Shown one piece after another: positions 1 through 6,703 of a DNA stretch of 7,196 nucleotides (positions within the stretch are counted from its first letter, which is position 1; every line of letters starts with the position of its first letter). Origin of the DNA: Clostridiales bacterium (lineage in GTDB: Bacteria > Bacillota > Clostridia > Oscillospirales > CAG-272). The position numbers and the translations under genes were made by a program. The stretch is from positions 1 through 7,196 of the forward strand of contig JAGZAC010000079.1 of NCBI GenBank assembly GCA_018370615.1, given 5' to 3'. The notes beneath the pieces were generated by a model. It worked only from the letters and a program-made list of their open reading frames with translations. It was not told where the DNA came from and made no database searches.

Positions 1-130
1 GATCCAGGAGATATTCGTCAAAATAGGACCCCGCCAGAGCACAAAGTTTTTCCCGTCCCCGCTCCTCCTGTCCGGAAATGGACATAATAGAAGCAAGGGC
101 CGCCACCAATTCTTTGGTATCAGGATACAT
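1..130 (-). CDS. N-terminal fragment of a probable M42/M20-type metallopeptidase (runs off left edge)
   Basis: The reverse strand has an ATG at 130-128 followed by 43 open codons up to the window edge. It begins MYPDTKELVAAL and contains SISGQEERGREKLCALAG. A helix of about ten residues, then a short S-I-S-G-x-E-E segment and another amphipathic helix, is how M42 (glutamyl aminopeptidase) and M20 metallopeptidases usually open. The metal-binding residues lie further on and are not visible, so the family call is an inference from a short stretch. The start is supported by a GGAG Shine-Dalgarno at 138-141, seven bases upstream. Only 13 bases separate the murD stop from this start, so the gene is probably co-transcribed with murD. 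A cytoplasmic aminopeptidase would be the expected role, but another hydrolase is possible. Confidence 0.55.
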   Translation of the reverse strand, partial: MYPDTKELVAALASIMSISGQEERGREKLCALAGSYFDEYLLD

Positions 131-143
131 GTATAAACTCCAA

Positions 144-1589
144 TCAAAGAGAATTTACGATTTCACGAAAACGCTCGCCGCGCTTTTCAAAGTTTTCAAA
201 GGCGTCAAAGCTGGCGCAGGCCGGTGACAACAGCACCGCGTCGCCCGTCTTCGCGCTTTTTGCCGCCGCACGCACTGCCGCTTCAAAATCCGGCTGGCAA
301 ATCAGTTCTATTCCACTGTTTGCAAACCCAGGTTCTTCCACAAGGGCTTGTTTTATTTTCTCCATGGTCGCGCCGGTCAATACAACTGTTTGCACATTTC
401 CATGAGAAATCAACGCTTTTGCCAGAGGGGCAAAGGGGACCTTCTTATCATATCCTCCACAGATGATGCGGATAGGGCAGGTATGGGCGGAAATCGCCGC
501 CGCCGTCCGAGTAGGAGAGGAATCGATAGAGGAATTGTAATACCGCACACCGTTCACCTCTCGTACCAGCTCCATCCGGTGGCGTACGCCGCCGAAGGTT
601 CCGGCGACAGTCTGCGCCGCTTGCGCCAGTGGGGTGGCTGCATTTTTGTCCCCCTGCACAATACTGGTCAGCGCCCAAACGGCAGCCACTGCCGTGCTGT
701 AATTTTCAAGGTTATGCGCACCGGGAAGCAAAATCACATCTGCAGCAAACATAGGCTGCTCTATACCGGCAACACTGTCATATAAAGTAACGTACCCGTC
801 CCTGGGATATACGCCGCCGGCCTGGGTCTTCAAAAAGTCTACCGGAATCGGGCTGCGGGAAAACCACATCACCGGGGCAGTGCATCCCTCTCCCAGGGTA
901 CGGCATACGCTGTCGTCATAGTTCAATACTGCCGCCCGGCATCCGGCGAGAATTCTTGCCTTTGCCGCGATATATTCGTCCATGTCCGTGTGCCAGTTCA
1001 AATGATTGGGTGTGACATTTTTGATGACAGCCACTGCAGGAGGTACGTCGATGCTCATCAACTGAAAACTGGACAGCTCCGCCGCCACAGCGTCGTCTGC
1101 CGACATATCATTGATACGGTGAAGCAGGGGCTCTCCGATATTGCCGCCGAGAAACACCTTCCGTCCTTTTGGGCCCAGCTGCTCCAGAATTTTACTGATT
1201 AGGGTCGTGGTCGTACTTTTTCCGTCGCTGCCTGTCACTCCCACCACGGGACAGGGCGCATATTCCAAAAACAATTCCATTTCCGAAGTAATTACACAGC
1301 CGGCCCTCTTCGCCGCAAGCAGCTGGGGCAGATCCGGACGAAATCCGGGAGAACGAAATAGATAGTCCCCTTCTATGTTTTCCATGTAACCTTCCCCAAG
1401 AATCAACTGGGCGCCCAGCGTTTGCAGACGCACGCCGGTCTCCCCCAGGGCGTCCAGGGATTTTCTGTCTCGGATTACCAGGTGAGCGCCACAGTTCGCA
1501 AGCACCTCTGCCAAGGGCATATTGGATACACCCGCTCCCAGGAGCACTACGGTTTTTCCCCCAAACATCCTTTGAAAATCAAAATTCAT
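144..1589 (-). CDS. murD: UDP-N-acetylmuramoyl-L-alanine--D-glutamate ligase (MurD)
   Basis: MurD is a cytoplasmic ATP-dependent ligase that adds D-glutamate to UDP-MurNAc-L-alanine in peptidoglycan precursor synthesis. The 481-residue product has all three Mur ligase domains. An N-terminal Rossmann-like UDP-binding domain has VVLLGAGVSNMPLA near residues 14-27. The ATPase domain has the P-loop G-V-T-G-S-D-G-K-S-T at 117-126, ELSSFQ at 171-176, NVTPNH at 191-196 and the lysine expected to be carbamylated, K210 in AAKARI. The C-terminal domain has GVRHRMELV at 334-342, SSPTRT at 357-362 and the signature LLSPACASFD at 453-462 followed by FEKRGERF. A longer reading frame opens 26 codons upstream, but it runs through the murD promoter. 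The ATG at 1589-1587 was chosen because GGAGGGGG (1602-1595) lies just before it and the product then begins like other MurD proteins. It is slightly longer than the usual roughly 450 residues. The conserved N-D-S triad of the C-terminal domain reads N-S-S (352-354) here. Confidence 0.96.
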   Translation of the reverse strand: MNFDFQRMFGGKTVVLLGAGVSNMPLAEVLANCGAHLVIRDRKSLDALGETGVRLQTLGAQLILGEGYMENIEGDYLFRSPGFRPDLPQLLAAKRAGCVITSEMELFLEYAPCPVVGVTGSDGKSTTTTLISKILEQLGPKGRKVFLGGNIGEPLLHRINDMSADDAVAAELSSFQLMSIDVPPAVAVIKNVTPNHLNWHTDMDEYIAAKARILAGCRAAVLNYDDSVCRTLGEGCTAPVMWFSRSPIPVDFLKTQAGGVYPRDGYVTLYDSVAGIEQPMFAADVILLPGAHNLENYSTAVAAVWALTSIVQGDKNAATPLAQAAQTVAGTFGGVRHRMELVREVNGVRYYNSSIDSSPTRTAAAISAHTCPIRIICGGYDKKVPFAPLAKALISHGNVQTVVLTGATMEKIKQALVEEPGFANSGIELICQPDFEAAVRAAAKSAKTGDAVLLSPACASFDAFENFEKRGERFREIVNSL

Positions 1590-1594
1590 ACGGA

Positions 1595-1602
1595 CCCCCT
1601 CC
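1595..1602 (-). promoter_or_regulatory. murD Shine-Dalgarno, GGAGGGGG
   Basis: On the reverse strand GGAGGGGG ends five bases before the ATG at 1589-1587; its GGAGG core is eight bases away. It fixes the murD start against a longer upstream frame. The G-run is flanked by CGGA and TCCG (1591-1603), so a small 4-bp hairpin with the G-run in its loop could form in the mRNA. Confidence 0.75.
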
Positions 1603-1625
1603 GAACAATGAAGCATTTCTCCATT

Positions 1626-1654
1626 ATTATATACTGATTGTAAAAAATATGCAA
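1626..1654 (-). promoter_or_regulatory. Predicted SigA-type promoter for murD
   Basis: On the reverse strand there is a perfect -10 hexamer TATAAT (1631-1626). The best -35 candidate is TTGCAT (1654-1649), exactly 17 bases upstream; it matches the TTGACA consensus only in its first three bases. Transcription would start near 1619, giving a leader of about 30 bases before the murD ATG that includes the Shine-Dalgarno. The weak -35 leaves room for an activator or for modest expression. Confidence 0.65.
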
Positions 1655-1682
1655 CGAACTTTTGCAACTTAACCGGTTTATC

Positions 1683-1711
1683 TTTACAAAAACAAAAAAT
1701 TTTGGTACAAT
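1683..1711 (+). promoter_or_regulatory. Predicted SigA-type extended -10 promoter for the DUF2232-gdpP-rplI-dnaB operon
   Basis: The -35 is TTTACA (1683-1688) and the -10 is TACAAT (1706-1711), with a 17-base spacer. Each hexamer has five of six consensus bases. The -10 is preceded by TGG (1703-1705), fitting the TGn extended -10 motif. The start site would be near 1718, leaving a leader of about 52 bases before the ATG at 1770. No other convincing promoter was seen inside the operon, whose gaps are 33 bases or less, so this is probably the main promoter for all four genes. Confidence 0.72.
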
Positions 1712-1754
1712 GATTTTAATCATCCATCTATTGCTGCGCATGCCGCAGTGTGCG

Positions 1755-1762
1755 AAAGGAGG
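1755..1762 (+). promoter_or_regulatory. Shine-Dalgarno AAAGGAGG fixing the DUF2232 start
   Basis: A near-perfect Shine-Dalgarno lies seven bases before the ATG at 1770. The same frame is open back to an ATG at 1662, but that start would sit upstream of the predicted promoter and has no ribosome binding site. The 1770 start is therefore preferred. Confidence 0.85.
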
Positions 1763-1769
1763 CGGCACA

Positions 1770-2825
1770 ATGGAAACGCAAAAGACATTTTCCCTTTCCC
1801 TGTGGAAAAGGCGGCACACACTTCCCACGATTCGCAAAAGAACAAGCGTCGTCCTGCTTTTCATTATTATTGCTGCCGCTTTTCTGCTGCCCGGCGGCGC
1901 CTTTGGGACGTTTTATCTGACGGTTGCCGGTGCGCTTCTTGCTCTGCTGCTCACCGCGGACCGGAGCCCTCTCTGGCTTTTATCCATTCCCGGCGTGGGC
2001 GGCATGGCATACCTGACATACGCCCTATTTGCAGTGGACGGCACAAGCATATTCTGGATTCTGGCCGCTTTCCTGTATATTCCCATTGGATTTTCTCTCG
2101 CCGCGTGTATTTACAGCGGGAAAAATCTGACCATCACCACAGCGGTGCTGTCTGTCATATTCGGTGTTGTCCTTCTGTCCGTAGCGGCAGTTCAGGTATG
2201 GATCCAATATGGAGATCTCCGGGAAGGATTTGTCGCCCTGTGGGAGCAATTCCAAAACGGGCTTACCGATATGCTGTCTTCCATCGGACTTCCGGGAGAA
2301 AACGGTGTAATTTATGTATATACAGAGCGGGAAGTACAGGCACTGGTCCAATCGGCAACTATGCTGCTTCCCGCTATGGGAGTGCTGGCCTGTCAGCTGT
2401 TTGCATATCTCACCGCAAAAATATACCGGCTGCTCGCGCTGGCACTGAATGCAAATTACCTTTTCCCAAAGGGGAAATGGCCCGTTACTGCCAGTGTGCC
2501 GGCATATATTGTGTTTGTCGCCAGCTATTTTTTCACTATATTTTCGTCAGAAACTTCCATTGCCAGCTATGCGGCAATGAATCTCTTGTATATTTTTCTC
2601 CCCGTCACATCCGTTGCAGGATTCCATGCCATGTTCAGCGCCAGCGGCAGATTGCCGGATAGAGGACGCAGAGGCAGCCGCATTGTCCTGATCGTTTTGT
2701 GTGTGATTATTTTCAATCTATCCTCTGTAGCACTGTTTATTCTTATGGCCTTTTTCGGAGCAATTCGCACATTCAGCACTGCTCTGCGTAGCTGGCTGAA
2801 GAAGCGCAGCGGCCCTGACACTTAA
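1770..2825 (+). CDS. DUF2232/YybS-like polytopic membrane protein
   Basis: The 351-residue product is strongly hydrophobic, with about eight or nine predicted membrane segments. Approximate positions are 25-41, 47-63, 68-88, 93-115, 120-145, 192-217, 243-260, 265-287 and 303-330. The N-terminus is short and basic (LWKRRH, IRKR). The C-terminus is also basic (LRSWLKKR), suggesting it stays inside the cell. A soluble loop at about 146-190 contains the acidic and polar residues. No catalytic motif is visible. The family call rests on topology plus position: in Firmicutes a DUF2232 (YybS in Bacillus subtilis) protein is typically encoded just upstream of gdpP, rplI and the replicative helicase. 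The molecular role of the family is not established to my knowledge. It resembles S-component-like integral membrane proteins, but transport is only a guess. The gdpP start follows after a 17-base gap. Confidence 0.8.
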   Translation: METQKTFSLSLWKRRHTLPTIRKRTSVVLLFIIIAAAFLLPGGAFGTFYLTVAGALLALLLTADRSPLWLLSIPGVGGMAYLTYALFAVDGTSIFWILAAFLYIPIGFSLAACIYSGKNLTITTAVLSVIFGVVLLSVAAVQVWIQYGDLREGFVALWEQFQNGLTDMLSSIGLPGENGVIYVYTEREVQALVQSATMLLPAMGVLACQLFAYLTAKIYRLLALALNANYLFPKGKWPVTASVPAYIVFVASYFFTIFSSETSIASYAAMNLLYIFLPVTSVAGFHAMFSASGRLPDRGRRGSRIVLIVLCVIIFNLSSVALFILMAFFGAIRTFSTALRSWLKKRSGPDT

Positions 2826-2842
2826 AGAAAGGAAGGCTGTCC

Positions 2843-4876
2843 ATGAATAAAAAATACCCGTCTCAATTTGGTCTTGTGGATATCCTATTCTGCACTATAT
2901 TTGCACTTGCTGCAGTGGCCGTCCAGGCACTGCTCAATTCCCTGTTCGGGAAACCGGCTGCAACAGGCATCTTCCTTCTTGCAATATATGCCGCAGGAGT
3001 GTTCGTGTTTCTATATCTGCGCCGCAGACCTTCCGATGCACTGCGGGGAGACGATTCCTTGACAAAAGTGGCAAGCGTCCTTTCCGACGCAGTCATCCAA
3101 ATGGATATTCCCACGGTCGTCTGCCCTGCCAATGCAGACCGCATCATCTGGCACAACAAGGCCGCTGATTTTCTATTTACTGGCACCAAGCAGGAACACC
3201 ATTTCGGGCAGCTGTTTTTCCATCTGCCGGAGACAAATGAGGGTGGGGAGCGGCGGCTCACCTGCAAAAACCACATCTTTCAGCCCACCAGCGTCACCGC
3301 CCAGGGAAAAGACGGCAAGCTTTACCGCATTACCTTTCTCCACGACATCACTCTGCAAACGGAAGCGGAAGCAGCTCTGCGAGGCAAAGAATGTGCAGTG
3401 GGATATGTTGTAGTAGACAATCTGGATGAGCTGCTCAACTACGAGCAGGAAGACTACCGTACTGCCTCCAGCCAAACAGTGCAGCTGCTGCGCAGCTGGG
3501 CTGTATCTGCGGGCGGAGTGCTGAAGGAATACCAACAGGACCGGTATATTTTTCTCTTTGAAAAGTCTCATCTTCAATCCTTTATGGATTCCGGATTTTC
3601 TATTTTGGATGATGTCCGAGATATCCGTATCGGCGAATCTAGTATCTCCGTAACAGTTTCCATGGGGATTTGTGCTGTAGGCGGCACACTTGCGGAGAAA
3701 GAAAAAAGCGCCCAGGCTGCCCTAGACACCGCCCTGCAGCGAGGCGGAGATCAGGTAGTCGTCCGGGGAGACGGTACCTTGGAAATCTACGGAGGAAAAA
3801 CAAAAATTCCCCAAAAGCGTACAAAAGTGCGGGCCAGGGTGATTGCAAATGAGCTCATTTCTCGAATCTCCATTTCCTCCAATGTGCTTATCATGGCCCA
3901 CAAATACGCAGATTTTGACGCCTTCGGTGCCTCGGTGGGCCTTGCACGAATTGCCCTGTTCTGCGGCGTGCAGGTCAACATTGTCACGGATCCGGACGAC
4001 AGCAATCTGGACCGCTGCCGGGAATGGCTCTCAAATGAACAGGAGTACAACAGTATGTTTGTCAGCGCCCAGGAAGCCTTGGATCTTGTCCATTCAGACA
4101 CGCTGCTGATCATCACCGATGTAAACAATCCTGCACAATTTGAATCCTCCGTCCTAGCAGAACACTGCAAAAACATTGTAATCATCGATCACCATCGAAA
4201 AACCATCGATTTTGACCGGCCTCTGCTGATCACATATATTGAGCCTTCGGCGGCGGCGGCCAGCGAGCTGGTGGCAGAGATGCTGGAACAGATTCTTCCC
4301 GGTGAAATGCTGCTGCCCCATGAAGCAGATTTGCTGCTGGCGGGCATTTTGCTGGATACGAACCATTTTACCAAAAATACCGGCACCCGCACCTTCTCCG
4401 CAGCACTTTACCTGCGCAGCAGGGGAGCGGACGTCAGTGAAGTGCAGGAATTTTTCAAAACGGAATTGGACGAGTTCCAGCGGGAACTGAAATTTCACGC
4501 CCATGTGGAAATTTACCGGGGAATTGCCGCCATTGCCTGCCCCAGCGAAGAATGCACTCTCCGGGATAAGGTTCCGGCTGCAAAGGCCGCGGACCGTCTC
4601 CTTACAGTGGAGGGAGTAAAAGCCTCTTTCGCCATCGTCCCCATTGGAGATGAAATCCACATTTCTGCCCGCTCTTCGGGTACCATTAACGTGCAGCTGA
4701 TTTTGGAAGAGCTGAAGGGAGGCGGCCATTTTGACTCTGCAGGCGCCCGTATGGAAGGAGTCACCGTGGCAGAGACTGTAAAACTTTTAAAAGAAGCGCT
4801 GGACCGGTATCTGGACAGCACCGCCGCAGAAAAAAGCCGTGTATCTCTCCCACAGAAAAGCACCGGCAAGCAATGA
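2843..4876 (+). CDS. gdpP: Cyclic-di-AMP phosphodiesterase GdpP (DHH/DHHA1 family)
   Basis: GdpP is a membrane-anchored enzyme that hydrolyses the second messenger c-di-AMP to pApA. It thereby influences potassium and osmotic balance, cell-wall stress and beta-lactam tolerance. The 677-residue product has the expected order. Two membrane helices lie at about 11-33 and 40-60. A PAS-like domain spans about 75-175. A degenerate GGDEF domain spans about 183-310, with no GGDEF signature (QQDRYIFLFE stands near its place) but with the family's RGGDQVVVR at 300-308. The DHH domain has H353, D357 and D359 in AHKYADFDAFGA, D426 in ITDVNNP, D-H-H at 449-451 and D505 in GILLDT. The DHHA1 domain ends with GGGH at 626-629. 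All the metal ligands expected for the family appear present. Length is close to the 659 residues of the B. subtilis protein, with a short polar tail. GGAAGG (2831-2836), six bases upstream, supports the start. Confidence 0.95.
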   Translation: MNKKYPSQFGLVDILFCTIFALAAVAVQALLNSLFGKPAATGIFLLAIYAAGVFVFLYLRRRPSDALRGDDSLTKVASVLSDAVIQMDIPTVVCPANADRIIWHNKAADFLFTGTKQEHHFGQLFFHLPETNEGGERRLTCKNHIFQPTSVTAQGKDGKLYRITFLHDITLQTEAEAALRGKECAVGYVVVDNLDELLNYEQEDYRTASSQTVQLLRSWAVSAGGVLKEYQQDRYIFLFEKSHLQSFMDSGFSILDDVRDIRIGESSISVTVSMGICAVGGTLAEKEKSAQAALDTALQRGGDQVVVRGDGTLEIYGGKTKIPQKRTKVRARVIANELISRISISSNVLIMAHKYADFDAFGASVGLARIALFCGVQVNIVTDPDDSNLDRCREWLSNEQEYNSMFVSAQEALDLVHSDTLLIITDVNNPAQFESSVLAEHCKNIVIIDHHRKTIDFDRPLLITYIEPSAAAASELVAEMLEQILPGEMLLPHEADLLLAGILLDTNHFTKNTGTRTFSAALYLRSRGADVSEVQEFFKTELDEFQRELKFHAHVEIYRGIAAIACPSEECTLRDKVPAAKAADRLLTVEGVKASFAIVPIGDEIHISARSSGTINVQLILEELKGGGHFDSAGARMEGVTVAETVKLLKEALDRYLDSTAAEKSRVSLPQKSTGKQ

Positions 4877-4909
4877 CGCATAAAGAAAAAAGAAAGGCTG
4901 GATAGATTC

Positions 4910-5353
4910 ATGAAAGTATTGTTACTGGCAGACGTAAAAGGAAAAGGAAAAAAAGATCAAATCGTAACCGTATCCGACGGATACGCTCGCAACTTTTTAT
5001 TTCCCAAAAAGCTGGCGATAGAAGCCGATGCCAAGGCACTGGCGGATGCGAAAAACAAGGAAGAAGCAAAGGAATATAAGATTGCGCAGGACAAGGCCGC
5101 CGCAAAAGAGCTGGCCTCCAAGCTGGAGGGAATCGTTGTAAAAATCAAGGCAACTGCCGGAGCAGATGGCCGGCTGTATGGCAGCATTACCACTGCAGAT
5201 ATTGCTGCAGCGCTCCAGGAGCAATCTGGCATTCAACTGGACAAACGGAAAATTGTAACAGACGGCGCTATCAAGGCATACGGCTCCTACACACTGACAG
5301 TAAAGCTGTATCCGGAAATTCAAGGCCAGCTGAATTTAATCGTCTGCGACTGA
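4910..5353 (+). CDS. rplI: 50S ribosomal protein L9
   Basis: L9 is a large-subunit protein that binds 23S rRNA through its N-terminal domain and projects its C-terminal domain away from the ribosome near the L1 stalk; it helps maintain reading-frame fidelity. The 147-residue product is of normal length. The N-terminal signature is clear: MKVLLLADVKGKGKK at 1-15 and SDGYARNFLFPKKLA at 22-36. A long charged connecting helix follows at about 40-75, rich in Ala, Lys and Glu. The C-terminal domain includes GRLYGSITTADIA and ends in KLYPEIQGQLNLIVCD. The gap to gdpP is 33 bases. The nearest Shine-Dalgarno-like run is AAAGG (4893-4897), 12 bases before the ATG. That spacing is long and the match modest for a ribosomal protein, yet the conserved MKV start leaves little doubt about the N-terminus. 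Confidence 0.97.
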   Translation: MKVLLLADVKGKGKKDQIVTVSDGYARNFLFPKKLAIEADAKALADAKNKEEAKEYKIAQDKAAAKELASKLEGIVVKIKATAGADGRLYGSITTADIAAALQEQSGIQLDKRKIVTDGAIKAYGSYTLTVKLYPEIQGQLNLIVCD

Positions 5354-5356
5354 GGA
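5352..5356 (+). promoter_or_regulatory. dnaB Shine-Dalgarno GAGGA overlapping the rplI stop codon
   Basis: GAGGA begins within the TGA stop of rplI (5351-5353) and lies seven bases before the GTG at 5364. It decides the GTG start. It also means that ribosomes finishing L9 sit directly on the dnaB initiation region, which suggests translational coupling. Confidence 0.75.
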
Positions 5357-5363
5357 AAGAGCC

Positions 5364-6692
5364 GTGAATATACAACTAGACCGTAAAATGCCTTTTTCCT
5401 TAGAGGCGGAACAGTCCGTGTTGGGTTCCATTCTAATCGACCCCGCTTGTTTGGATACGATTACACCGATTGTTTCCAGCGACGATTTTTATCTGGAAGA
5501 ACACCGGAGCATTTACGCCACCATGCAGGGCATGTATTTGAAAAGCAAAAATATCGATGTAGTTACCCTAATCGATGAACTTGTAAAAGACGGAGTTTAC
5601 GACGCTGCAGGGGGGAAGGAATACATCCGCCTCATTGCGGAAACGGTTCCCACTGCCGCCAATGTAAAGGACTATGCCACAATTGTCCGGGACAAAAGTA
5701 CCCTGCGCGCTCTGATCGGCGCCTGCGAAGAAGTCACCGAAGCCGCATATACCGAGGAAGAAGAGGTGGAGCGGCTAGTGGAAATGGCAGAAAGCAAAAT
5801 CTACGCCATTGCAGAACAAAAGGACAATAAAAGTTTTGTCCATATCAAGGACGCACTCCTGCAGGTATACAATCACCTTCAACAGCTGATTACCAACAAG
5901 GAAGAGACCCAGGGAATGAAAACAGGATTCTCAGGGCTGGACCGGGTTCTGGTGGGCATGGGAAAGTCAGATTTGGTGCTGGTAGGCGCGCGGCCTGGTA
6001 TGGGAAAAACCTCTTTTGCCATGAATGTAGCGGTGTCTGCAGCAATGCGGTCAAAAAAGGCTGTTTGTGTATTTTCTTTGGAAATGTCCGCAGAGCAGCT
6101 GGTAACCAGGCTTTTATCCAGTGAGGCGCTGGTAGACAGCTACCATTTGCGTTCCGGGGAGCTTACCGACGAGGACTGGCAGAAGCTGGCACATGCTTCT
6201 TCCACTTTGTCTGACTGTCAAATTCTTATCGACGATACAACTGGTCTGACAGTGACCGGTATGATGGCAAAGCTGCGCCGAGTAAAAAATTTGGGGCTGG
6301 TAGTCATCGATTATTTGGGACTGATGCAGTCAGAGCATCGTAACGACAACCGAGTGCAGGAAGTGTCAGAAATTTCCCGAAACCTAAAACTGATGGCCAA
6401 AGAATTTCAGGTTCCGGTAATCTGCTGTGCACAGCTGTCCCGTGGGCCGGAGTCCAGAACGGACAAGCGGCCCATGCTGTCTGACCTTCGGGACTCCGGT
6501 GCCATCGAGCAGGATGCAGATATTGTAATGTTTCTTTACCGGGAAGAATACTACAAGGACAAGGAGAATCCCCAGAACACTGCGGAAGTTATTATTGCAA
6601 AAAACCGCCACGGTTCTACTGGAAAAGTAGAAATGGGATGGCTGGGACAATATACTAAATTTACTACCTTGGATACGGATGAGAAATTCTGA
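5364..6692 (+). CDS. dnaB: Replicative DNA helicase DnaB (called DnaC in Bacillus)
   Basis: This is the hexameric 5'-3' helicase that unwinds DNA at the replication fork and recruits DnaG primase. The 442-residue product is full length. The N-terminal helical domain begins MPFSLEAEQSVLGSIL, typical of the family. A linker at about 155-185 precedes the RecA-like ATPase domain, which opens with TGFSGLDRVLVGM. Walker A is GARPGMGKTS at 208-217, the catalytic glutamate is E240 in SLEMS, and Walker B is VVIDYLGL at 313-320. CCAQLSRG at 354-361 carries the sensor glutamine. K413 and R415 in IAKNRHGSTG match the lysine and arginine-finger positions of the family. No intein or other insertion interrupts it. 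The start is a GTG at 5364, ten bases after the rplI stop; the initiating residue would still be Met. The gene appears to be the last of the operon, ahead of a terminator at 6851-6908. Confidence 0.97.
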   Translation: MNIQLDRKMPFSLEAEQSVLGSILIDPACLDTITPIVSSDDFYLEEHRSIYATMQGMYLKSKNIDVVTLIDELVKDGVYDAAGGKEYIRLIAETVPTAANVKDYATIVRDKSTLRALIGACEEVTEAAYTEEEEVERLVEMAESKIYAIAEQKDNKSFVHIKDALLQVYNHLQQLITNKEETQGMKTGFSGLDRVLVGMGKSDLVLVGARPGMGKTSFAMNVAVSAAMRSKKAVCVFSLEMSAEQLVTRLLSSEALVDSYHLRSGELTDEDWQKLAHASSTLSDCQILIDDTTGLTVTGMMAKLRRVKNLGLVVIDYLGLMQSEHRNDNRVQEVSEISRNLKLMAKEFQVPVICCAQLSRGPESRTDKRPMLSDLRDSGAIEQDADIVMFLYREEYYKDKENPQNTAEVIIAKNRHGSTGKVEMGWLGQYTKFTTLDTDEKF

Positions 6693-6703
6693 ACATAGGA
6701 AAC

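Noticed and set aside
1590..1667. 26-codon N-terminal extension of MurD
   Set aside because: It runs through the murD -10 and -35 sequences, and a strong GGAGG site supports the internal ATG at 1589-1587, which gives the usual MurD N-terminus.
1662..1769. N-terminal extension of the DUF2232 protein starting at ATG 1662
   Set aside because: It would begin upstream of the predicted promoter hexamers, has no Shine-Dalgarno, and an AAAGGAGG site stands seven bases before the ATG at 1770.
1748..2662. 304-codon plus-strand frame overlapping the DUF2232 gene
   Set aside because: Its product is rich in Arg, Cys, His and Ser with no domain sense, as expected for an out-of-frame reading of a membrane protein gene.
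4154..4729. 191-codon reverse-strand frame inside gdpP
   Set aside because: It is antisense to the DHH/DHHA1 region, where the plus-strand protein carries intact family motifs, and it shows no family features of its own.
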